Source of the DNA: Dehalococcoidia bacterium
GTDB taxonomy: Bacteria; Chloroflexota; Dehalococcoidia; SAR202; UBA11138
DNA length: 19,327 nt
Direction: 5' to 3'
NCBI GenBank assembly: GCA_012270625.1
Contig: JAAXHZ010000153.1
Span: forward strand, 1-19,327
Shown: piece after piece, positions 12,541-19,327 of the stretch
Position numbering within the stretch: position 1 is the first letter of the stretch
Layout of the letters: every line of letters begins with the position of its first letter
Notes under the pieces: generated by a model
What the model saw: only the letters and a program-made list of their open reading frames with translations
Told to the model about the DNA's origin: nothing
The model's database searches: none
Program-made: the position numbers and the translations under genes

Positions 12541-15177
12541 ATGCCAGGGTCGATGTCCGGGAATACATCAGAAGCCGCCGGACACTCCAGCCGAGCCTTA
12601 GTGACCGCCTTCGCCCTCGCCGCCATTATCGGCGTGACTTTAGCCGCGTACATGCTGCGTCAGACGATCTTCAACGGCCTGGACCAAATACGAGAGGGGA
12701 TTCTGACCACCGTTGGGCTGGGATTCGTCCCCATGTCACTGTGGATCGGCGCGTTCGCGCTGGCTCTGGTGTTCACACGCAGTTGGCCCGGTCGCCTCAA
12801 CCTGTGGCTCGCCGCGATGGCATTGGTGTTGGCTATCTCAGGGGCGCTCTCATTCTTCAGACCGCTAGATGGCGCGCTGGGCTGGTTTTCAGGATATGGA
12901 TACTCCACGCTTGGAGGCAGCGTGGGCGACGCGGTGATCGGAAGCCCGAATTGGCTCGGCGCGGTGCGCATGTTTGCGTTGCTCGTTATGGCAGCGGCAA
13001 TAGCGCTGCCCACCCTTGCAGCAGACGTAGGTCGGATAGCGGCACAAGGAATACTCCTCGGTTACTTGACGGCATTCATGGGCATAAAATCGCTGTTGTC
13101 CAGGCGGCAGTCGGATGAACCTGAGGAAGTCCTGCCACTCGAAGACACTCCTGCCCAGCCAAGTTTCAGCATCGAAGAGTATCGCAGCGAATTTACACCA
13201 AGCGCGACGTGGGACGATGATCCCTACGAGCCAACTGACGACTTCGGATTCGCGGTATCCGACAGCCCGTCATACCAGGACTCTGACGATGACCGGGAGA
13301 GCGAAAAATCGACTCGCACGATCTTTACCGTCCCGGATACCTCGACCCACTACGACTCGGACAGTGACCAAGCGCCCCCACGTACCACCTACGAGGACTT
13401 TGACGATCATCAAGAGTCTGTCCTTCAACCCGCCAGAGCCGCTGCAACTGCCGACACGGGCTTCGAGGACGCTCGCTATTTTGACTCCCCGCTCGAGTCG
13501 GCCCCGGTTGTCGTCCAGGCGTTGGAGCAGAACCCGCCTAACGGTGACAACGGAGCCAACCAGCCGTGGAGTCACATAACGGAACCTGAATCCGCGCCAG
13601 TTGCGGTCATCGAAGACAGATCTCCCGAGCCTTCCAAAGGCCGAGGGATATTCTCCCGCTTGACCGGGTCAGGGCTGATGTGGCATCGACCTGGCATCGA
13701 CCTGCTCAGACAAGCTCCGGAGATGCCGATCTCCACCAGCGAGCTCAAGGAAACCGCTGAGACAATAACTCAGACGCTTGGCGAATATGGCGTGGAGGTC
13801 GAGGTCGGTCATGTAAGACCCGGCCCAACCGTCACGATGTATGGACTGGTGCCAGGCTGGATCCGTCGCACTCGCGTTGTCAAGCAGGTGGACAAAGAGG
13901 GAATACCCCTCCGAGATGAATCAGGTCGCCAGATCACGAAACGCGAAGAGCAGAAGACGCGAGTAAAGGTCGATAGCATACTGGCAAGAGAGAAAGACCT
14001 CGCTCTCGCGCTAAGAACCCCATCCATCCGTATTGAGACCCCCGCAATGGGCAAGTCCCTAGTCGGCATCGAAGTTCCCAACCCCAACCCCAGCCTGGTC
14101 GCTCTGAGAAACGTGATGGAGAGTCGCGAATTTCAGAAGCTCAGGAAGGACGCTCACCTGCCGGTCGCGCTGGGACGAGGCAGCGGCGGCGAGGCAGTCT
14201 GCTTCGACTTGGCCAAAATGCCGCACCTGCTAGTCGCCGGGGCCACTGGAAGTGGCAAGAGCGTCTGTCTAAACGCGATAGTGTCGTGCATCATCACCGA
14301 AAAGACACCGGTCGAAGCCCGCCTGCTGCTGGTCGATCCGAAGCGGGTGGAGCTGACTCCCTACAACGGAATTCCCCACCTGATGGCTCCGGTCATTGTA
14401 GAGACCGATACCGTCGTGGGGTTCCTCAAGGGCCTGATCCGCGAGATGTTCAACCGGTACAGGCTGATGGAGGAGGAAGGCGTCCGCAACATCGAGGCAT
14501 ACAACAAGCGAACACAGAACAACATGCCCTACCTGTGCGTAGTGATTGACGAGCTGGCCGACCTCATGATGACCGCCGCGTTCGACGTGGAGCAATCGCT
14601 GTGCAGACTCGCCCAGCTAGGACGGGCCACGGGAATTCACCTCATCATTGCCACCCAGCGCCCCTCTGTTGACGTCGTGACTGGCCTGATAAAGGCCAAC
14701 TTCCCCAGCCGGATCAGCTTCGGAGTGACCTCACAGGTGGACTCCAGGACGATTCTTGACACCGCCGGCGCCGACAAGCTGCTCGGACGTGGAGACATGC
14801 TCTACCTCCCGCTTGACGCCTCCAAGCCGTCCCGCGTACAGAGCGTCTTCATCGGGGACGACGAGATTGGAGACATCGTGGACTTCTGGCAGAAGACGCC
14901 CTGGCCTCCTCTCCGCGAGATAGACCTCCTGGGCGGCGATGAGTTCGACGAAGACGGCGGTGAAGAAGCAAAAGACACGCCAGACCGGGACGACATGTTC
15001 AACAAGGCACTCGAGATAGCCCAGACCCACCGTAAGCTATCTACCTCTCTGCTTCAGCGCCGGCTCCGTATCGGCTATCCGCGTGCGGCGCGGCTCATGG
15101 ATCAACTGGAAGAAGAGGGCGTTGTGGGTCCGAGTGATGGTTCCAAGTCGAGGGATGTTATAATTAATCAGACTTAG
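12541..15177 (+). CDS. ftsK: DNA translocase FtsK/SpoIIIE
   Basis: An 878-residue membrane-anchored motor that pumps chromosomal DNA through the division septum. The N-terminal part has about five hydrophobic segments (near 19-39, 58-79, 86-106, 141-162 and 167-187). A linker of some 190 residues (about 188-385), rich in Asp, Glu, Ser and Pro, follows. The motor then shows Walker A GATGSGKS (567-574), DPKRVELTPYNGIPHL after it, Walker B LCVVIDE (665-671) and IIATQRPSVDVVTGLIKANFPSRI. The gamma winged-helix domain closes the protein (about 818-878, with KLSTSLLQRRLRIGYPRAA), the part that reads polar DNA sequences. The ATG at 12541 has GAGG eight bases upstream. Confidence 0.96.
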   Translation: MPGSMSGNTSEAAGHSSRALVTAFALAAIIGVTLAAYMLRQTIFNGLDQIREGILTTVGLGFVPMSLWIGAFALALVFTRSWPGRLNLWLAAMALVLAISGALSFFRPLDGALGWFSGYGYSTLGGSVGDAVIGSPNWLGAVRMFALLVMAAAIALPTLAADVGRIAAQGILLGYLTAFMGIKSLLSRRQSDEPEEVLPLEDTPAQPSFSIEEYRSEFTPSATWDDDPYEPTDDFGFAVSDSPSYQDSDDDRESEKSTRTIFTVPDTSTHYDSDSDQAPPRTTYEDFDDHQESVLQPARAAATADTGFEDARYFDSPLESAPVVVQALEQNPPNGDNGANQPWSHITEPESAPVAVIEDRSPEPSKGRGIFSRLTGSGLMWHRPGIDLLRQAPEMPISTSELKETAETITQTLGEYGVEVEVGHVRPGPTVTMYGLVPGWIRRTRVVKQVDKEGIPLRDESGRQITKREEQKTRVKVDSILAREKDLALALRTPSIRIETPAMGKSLVGIEVPNPNPSLVALRNVMESREFQKLRKDAHLPVALGRGSGGEAVCFDLAKMPHLLVAGATGSGKSVCLNAIVSCIITEKTPVEARLLLVDPKRVELTPYNGIPHLMAPVIVETDTVVGFLKGLIREMFNRYRLMEEEGVRNIEAYNKRTQNNMPYLCVVIDELADLMMTAAFDVEQSLCRLAQLGRATGIHLIIATQRPSVDVVTGLIKANFPSRISFGVTSQVDSRTILDTAGADKLLGRGDMLYLPLDASKPSRVQSVFIGDDEIGDIVDFWQKTPWPPLREIDLLGGDEFDEDGGEEAKDTPDRDDMFNKALEIAQTHRKLSTSLLQRRLRIGYPRAARLMDQLEEEGVVGPSDGSKSRDVIINQT

Positions 15178-15208
15178 ACTTCCACACACTTCATTCGGAC
15201 GGCATCTA

Positions 15209-17062
15209 TTGGTCCAGAACACGGAAAATCTTGTCGGCTCAGCCATCCGCACGAGCGAGGATGACGCCGAACCTGGAACCGGGCGATCATCGTGCATCGT
15301 CTGCGATCTGGACCTGCGAGAGTCTGAATTCTACGATGTCTTTCGGGTGTGTCCACAGTGTCACTTCCACTACAGCATGAGCGCTCGCGAGCGTATTGAC
15401 TCGCTGGTTGACACCAACAGCTTCAGTGAGTTCAATCGATCGATGGTCTCGCTAGATCCGCTGTCATTCTCGTCGGGACAGTCCTATAACAGCAGTCTGT
15501 TCCAGGACCAAAAGCGGACCGGTCTCACCGAAGCGGTTGTGACCGGAACGGCCGCGATCGCCGGCACTCCGGTCATGCTAATAGTGCTGGACTTCGGATT
15601 CATGGGCGGCACGATGGGCTGTGCTGTCGGTGAGAAGGTGACACTCGCCCTCGAGCGGGCCGTCAAACGCGGTCTTTCTACCGTGGCTATTGTGACCAGC
15701 GGCGGCGCGAGAATCCAGGAAGGTGTGCTGTCGCTGATGCAGATGGCGAAGACGGCAGGGGCGGCCAACCGACTCAACGAGGCCGGACTGCCGTTCATTA
15801 CCGTTCTGTCGAATCCAGCGACCGGGCAAGCATACGGCAGTTTCGCAAATCTGGCAGACATCATCCTCGCAGAGCCAGGCTCGATCGTCGGTTTCTCTTC
15901 GCTGAGAGTCATCAAGAGGGCGAGCGATCAGCCGCTGCCAACGGGAGCGCACTCGGCAGAGTCGCATATGACTCATGGAATGCTCGACGCCGTCGTGGAG
16001 CGTACAGAGCTGAGGACCATTATCGGAGTCCTGGTCGAGCTGCTGGGGACAAGATATCATCTCTCCAACGTACACACCGGCTCCCGACCGCAGACGAGCA
16101 TAGCGCGACCCGATGCCTGGGCGTCGGTACAGATGGCTCGGCATGAAGCGCGTCCGACCGCCGCCGACTACCTCTCCCGCATATGCAGCCAGTTCGTGGA
16201 GCTTCACGGTGACCGCGCCTACGGAGATGATCAGACGATCATCTCCGGTCTGGGCCAGATCGCGGGCCAGACCGTGGCGGTGGTCGCACAGCAGCGGGAA
16301 GCGCCCCACGATCACGGATCGGAACTTCAGGGCGAGAGCCGGACCACACCTGAGGGCTTTCGGAAAGCGCAGCGGACCATGAATCTCGCAGCCAAGTTCT
16401 CGCTGCCTCTGATCACGCTGATAGACACGTCGGGACCCGACCTCAGCGTCGCCGCTGAGGAGCGAGGGCTGGGCAGCACCATAGCCGCGGCGATGGCGCA
16501 GATGTCAGGTCTCAGTGTACCGACGATTTCAGTTGTCATAGGCCAAGCCGGAAGTGGAGGCGCTCTGGCGCTGGGCATAGCCGACAGGGCGCTTATGCTC
16601 GAGCACGCCATCTACACTGCTGTGTCTCCGGAAGAGGCTGCGGAGGTGATATACCAAGACGCCTCAAGGGCAGAGGAAGCAGCGTCGTCAATGCGTTTGA
16701 CTGCTCATGACTGCCTCGAACTCGGAATCATCGATCAGATAGTCGCCGAGCCGCCCAATGGCGCACACGCGGACCCTGACGAAGCGGCCCGAACGCTGGG
16801 CAGAGTCATAGTCGCCGAGCTTGCCAGACTCCAAGCGCAGTCTCCCAAGAAAAGGGCGAGTGAGCGATACTCCAAGTATCGCGGCATGGGAGTGTACAGC
16901 TCCCAGATCAAGGCCACTATCGCCAGGGAGGTCAACTCCGTTCAGAATCTGTTCAGGGTGGGTCTGGACAGACTGTCGAACATACGTCACCGCCAGCAGC
17001 CAGAGGACGACTCCCCGGACAAGATCTCGGGCAATGGCTACCTATACGGCGCAGACGACTGA
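15209..17062 (+). CDS. accDA: Fused acetyl-CoA carboxylase carboxyltransferase, beta (AccD) + alpha (AccA)
   Basis: A 617-residue fusion. The N-terminal AccD-like half (to about 290) has the zinc ribbon C29-x2-C32-x15-C48-x2-C51 and the oxyanion loop SGGARIQEG (164-172). The AccA-like half (from about W304) has AEERG (416-420), GQAGSGGALAL (445-455), a SPEEAAEVIYQD segment and an EPPNGAH-type region. The enzyme transfers carboxyl from carboxybiotin to acetyl-CoA to make malonyl-CoA for fatty acid synthesis. Several loops depart from the usual consensus: TGQA at 205-208 where AccD normally has TGGV, FSSLR (229-233) for FAGPR, and DTSGPDLS (406-413) for the AccA DTPGAYPG. The start is TTG, 31 bases after the ftsK stop, and there is no good in-frame ATG before the zinc ribbon. 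accB and accC are not here. Substrate use other than acetyl-CoA is possible. Confidence 0.9.
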   Translation: MVQNTENLVGSAIRTSEDDAEPGTGRSSCIVCDLDLRESEFYDVFRVCPQCHFHYSMSARERIDSLVDTNSFSEFNRSMVSLDPLSFSSGQSYNSSLFQDQKRTGLTEAVVTGTAAIAGTPVMLIVLDFGFMGGTMGCAVGEKVTLALERAVKRGLSTVAIVTSGGARIQEGVLSLMQMAKTAGAANRLNEAGLPFITVLSNPATGQAYGSFANLADIILAEPGSIVGFSSLRVIKRASDQPLPTGAHSAESHMTHGMLDAVVERTELRTIIGVLVELLGTRYHLSNVHTGSRPQTSIARPDAWASVQMARHEARPTAADYLSRICSQFVELHGDRAYGDDQTIISGLGQIAGQTVAVVAQQREAPHDHGSELQGESRTTPEGFRKAQRTMNLAAKFSLPLITLIDTSGPDLSVAAEERGLGSTIAAAMAQMSGLSVPTISVVIGQAGSGGALALGIADRALMLEHAIYTAVSPEEAAEVIYQDASRAEEAASSMRLTAHDCLELGIIDQIVAEPPNGAHADPDEAARTLGRVIVAELARLQAQSPKKRASERYSKYRGMGVYSSQIKATIAREVNSVQNLFRVGLDRLSNIRHRQQPEDDSPDKISGNGYLYGADD

Positions 17063-17115
17063 GTCAAACACATGGAATGAATTGGCTGGCGAAAGCGATT
17101 CCACGCTCGAACATA

Positions 17116-17171
17116 GCAGTCGCCGAGGTTGATCTAAGCGCAGCTTCATAGTGCCCAGCCTGGGCGACTGC
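17116..17171. other. Nested inverted repeats between the converging accDA and leuD genes
   Basis: GCAGTCGCC (17116-17124) and GGCGACTGC (17163-17171) form a perfect 9-base inverted repeat with a 38-base loop. Its right arm overlaps a compact dyad, GCCCAG-c-CTGGGC (17153-17165). The two stems cannot form together. There is no T run on either strand. This may act as a two-way end structure for the converging transcripts; the rest of 17063-17208 shows nothing else. Confidence 0.4.
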
Positions 17172-17208
17172 GGTGTGACAGGTACTGTGCGGAACGTAAG
17201 ACGATAGG

Positions 17209-17823
17209 CTAGAGCGTCAACACACCGCCGTATGAGCTGCGATTGGCCTCGAACGTCGCAATGTCATCGTCGTGCTCCAGAGTCAGACCGATGTCGTCGA
17301 GTCCGTTGAGCAGGCAGTGACGTCGGAACGGCTCCACACTGAACTCGGCAACGACCTGCTCGTCGTCGTCCCACACTCTCTGTGATTCCAAGTCCACGTG
17401 CAGCTGGTATCCCGGGTCTCGCTCGGCGTTCTCGATAATCTGCTGAACAGTCTCCTCAGGCAACACTATCGGCAGAAGGCCGTTCTGAAAACAGTTGTTG
17501 TGGAAGATGTCGGCGAAGCTGGGGGCGATAACTACCTTGAAGCCGTACTGTCCCAGCGCCCAGGGGGCGTGCTCCCTTGACGAGCCCGATCCGAAGTTCC
17601 GACCAGCAACGATTATCTCGGCGCCCTCATAGCCCGGCCGGTTGAGAACGAAGTCCGGGTTAAGCGTGCCGTCGTCGTTGTATCTCCAGTTGAAGAAGAG
17701 AAACTCTCCAAATCCAGTACGCTCAACGCGCTTCAGGAACTGCTTGGGGATTATCTGGTCCGTGTCCACGTTAACACGGTTCATCGGCATGACGACGCCG
17801 GCCATTCTGTTAAAGGGTTCCAT
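17209..17823 (-). CDS. leuD: 3-Isopropylmalate dehydratase small subunit
   Basis: A 204-residue swivel-domain subunit that pairs with LeuC to isomerise 2-isopropylmalate to 3-isopropylmalate in leucine synthesis. Family marks are [14 protein letters not shown] (18-31), FNWRY (44-48), the active-site loop [17 protein letters not shown] (73-89) and [17 protein letters not shown]. The length matches the bacterial LeuD type of about 200 residues, not the shorter archaeal/HacB type. The ATG has GGGAG upstream at a normal distance. leuC ends 51 bases before it on the same strand, so the two form an operon. Confidence 0.96.
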   Translation of the reverse strand: MEPFNRMAGVVMPMNRVNVDTDQIIPKQFLKRVERTGFGEFLFFNWRYNDDGTLNPDFVLNRPGYEGAEIIVAGRNFGSGSSREHAPWALGQYGFKVVIAPSFADIFHNNCFQNGLLPIVLPEETVQQIIENAERDPGYQLHVDLESQRVWDDDEQVVAEFSVEPFRRHCLLNGLDDIGLTLEHDDDIATFEANRSSYGGVLTL

Positions 17824-17874
17824 TGCTTGCTCCCATGTTGAAGCTGCTCATGTTGGCAGATTGCAGGTGGATTC

Positions 17875-19275
17875 TCACCACTCTCTAATATCCACGAAGT
17901 GGCCGGCGATTGCCGAGGCTGCGGCCATCTCAGGACTGACGAGGTGCGTCCGTCCGCCCTTGCCCTGCCGACCCTCGAAGTTACGATTGGACGTAGAAGC
18001 GCACCGCTCGCCCGGCTCAAGGATGTCCGGATTCATTCCAAGACACATCGAGCAGCCGGCGACGCGCCAATCGAAACCAGCCTCAGTAAAGATGCGGTCC
18101 AGCCCTTCCTCCTCTGCCTGAGCCTTGATCTGCGCCGATCCTGGCACGACCATCGCGTACACGCTGTCGGCAACCTTCCGTCCCCGGGCGACCTCAGCGG
18201 CCAGCCGCAGGTCCTCAATCCGAGAGTTGGTGCATGACCCGATAAACACCCTGTCCAAACGTATGTCCTGGATAGGAGTGTCAGGATCAAGACCCATGTA
18301 TGCCAGCGCCCGCTCGGCTGACTCCTTCTCACCCTCATCGTCAAAAGAGCTGGGATTCGGCACGCGACCACTGACAGGCGCCACCATGCCCGGGTTCGTG
18401 CCCCAGGAAACATACGGCTCGATGTCTGACGAAGGGATCACGATAACAGTGTCGTACTCCGCACCGGGATCGGTTGCGAGCTTGGCCCATTCCTCGCAGG
18501 CACGGTCGAAGTCGGTTCCCTGCGGCGCCTGCGGCCTGCCGCGCATGTAGTCGAAGGTCGTCTGGTCCGGAGCCACCATGCCGGCGCGGCCTCCACCCTC
18601 TATAGACATGTTGCAGACCGTCATACGCCCTTCCATGGACAGCTGTCTGATGCCTTCTCCCGTGTATTCGATCGCGTGTCCGGTAGCTCCCGCGACACCA
18701 ATCCGACCTATGATGCAGAGGATCACGTCCTTTGCGGAGACGCCCGACGGAAGAGGCCCATCGACCCGTATCTCCATAGTCTTGGGCTTGAACTGACGAA
18801 GAGTCTGGGTCGCCAGCACATGCTCGACTTCCGATGTCCCTATGCCAATCGCAAACGCGCCAAATGCGCCATGCGTGGACGTGTGGCTGTCACCGCAGAC
18901 GATGACCTGTCCAGGCTGCGTTAGGCCCTGCTCGGGACCAATCACGTGAACAATTCCCTGGTACGGGCTGAACCGGTCGTAAAGAGTGACGCCAAATTCG
19001 TTGCAGTTGCGCTCGAGGTGATCGAGCTGCTGGGCAGCGATTGGGTCGGTAATAGGGCGGCTCAGCTCCCAGGTGGGCGTATTATGATCCATCGTCGCGA
19101 CCGTGAGGTCTGGACGGCGCACCTTGCGGCCTGCCATCCTGAGACCCTCGAACGCCTGCGGAGACGTCACCTCGTGGACAAGGTGTAAGTCAACGTAAAG
19201 CAGGCTGGGCTGTCCCTCCTCCTCACGCACCACGTGGGCGTCCCAAATCTTGTCGAACATTGTCTTGGCGGTCAT
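17875..19275 (-). CDS. leuC: 3-Isopropylmalate dehydratase large subunit
   Basis: A 466-residue aconitase-family protein, full length for the bacterial LeuC type. It carries the [4Fe-4S] cluster on C348 (GSCTNSR), C408 and C411 (AGCSMC). Other family marks are [19 protein letters not shown] near 27-45, [30 protein letters not shown] and the closing [21 protein letters not shown]. It dehydrates and rehydrates isopropylmalate together with LeuD, encoded directly downstream. The ATG has TGAGGAA upstream. The 52 bases between the start and the window edge hold no recognisable promoter or gene end; other leu genes may lie beyond the edge. Confidence 0.97.
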   Translation of the reverse strand: MTAKTMFDKIWDAHVVREEEGQPSLLYVDLHLVHEVTSPQAFEGLRMAGRKVRRPDLTVATMDHNTPTWELSRPITDPIAAQQLDHLERNCNEFGVTLYDRFSPYQGIVHVIGPEQGLTQPGQVIVCGDSHTSTHGAFGAFAIGIGTSEVEHVLATQTLRQFKPKTMEIRVDGPLPSGVSAKDVILCIIGRIGVAGATGHAIEYTGEGIRQLSMEGRMTVCNMSIEGGGRAGMVAPDQTTFDYMRGRPQAPQGTDFDRACEEWAKLATDPGAEYDTVIVIPSSDIEPYVSWGTNPGMVAPVSGRVPNPSSFDDEGEKESAERALAYMGLDPDTPIQDIRLDRVFIGSCTNSRIEDLRLAAEVARGRKVADSVYAMVVPGSAQIKAQAEEEGLDRIFTEAGFDWRVAGCSMCLGMNPDILEPGERCASTSNRNFEGRQGKGGRTHLVSPEMAAASAIAGHFVDIREW

Positions 19276-19327
19276 TGTGTTCCTCAGTCACTAAATAGGT
19301 CTAATTCGATTGATTTGCTGTCTCTGC

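Noticed and set aside
1..19327. Mobile elements, integrase sites or CRISPR arrays
   Set aside because: No transposase, integrase or spaced direct repeats were seen. The only tandem repeats are the in-frame ones of the His-rich gene, and the tRNA has no visible partial copy of its 3' end nearby.

Overview
The window is a piece of bacterial chromosome of fairly high GC (high fifties percent by eye), with mostly housekeeping genes and short gaps. I see no phage genes, transposases or CRISPR arrays. The gene set fits a free-living member of Chloroflexota, perhaps the Dehalococcoidia/SAR202 side: a phytanoyl-CoA dioxygenase-type enzyme, a CocE-type hydrolase, a Thermus-like aminopropyltransferase, RNase J, a family 4 uracil-DNA glycosylase and a fused AccD-AccA. 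This placement is an inference from gene content and remembered homologues, not from a search.

Layout. Bases 1-1719, minus strand: the start of a DUF1800 gene (cut by the window edge), a phytanoyl-CoA dioxygenase family gene, and a small NTF2/SnoaL-like gene with a clear promoter. Bases 1856-4424, plus strand: a CocE/NonD hydrolase and an ABC ATPase with no permease beside it. Bases 4651-4854: a striking 67-residue protein made of four His/Cys/acidic repeats, with a strong ribosome binding site, candidate operators upstream and a good intrinsic terminator downstream. A roughly 300-base gap then leads to tRNA-Glu(UUC) at 5301-5376.

Bases 5415-9124, minus strand: speD, speE and pcrA/uvrD lie in one close-packed transcription unit (speD first), making decarboxylated AdoMet, aminopropylated polyamines and a DNA helicase. 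Divergent from speD is a small VTT/DedA-type membrane protein. Bases 10159-17062, plus strand: udg and rnj (6 bases apart), ftsK, and a 617-residue fused carboxyltransferase of acetyl-CoA carboxylase. Bases 17209-19275, minus strand: leuC then leuD, the two subunits of isopropylmalate isomerase, converging on the carboxyltransferase gene.

The most unusual item is the His/Cys-rich repeat protein with its own regulatory region. Next are the diverged active-site loops of the AccD-AccA fusion, the GGGEG-type aminopropyltransferase, the clamp-binding tail of the glycosylase, and several dyads placed directly on predicted promoters.
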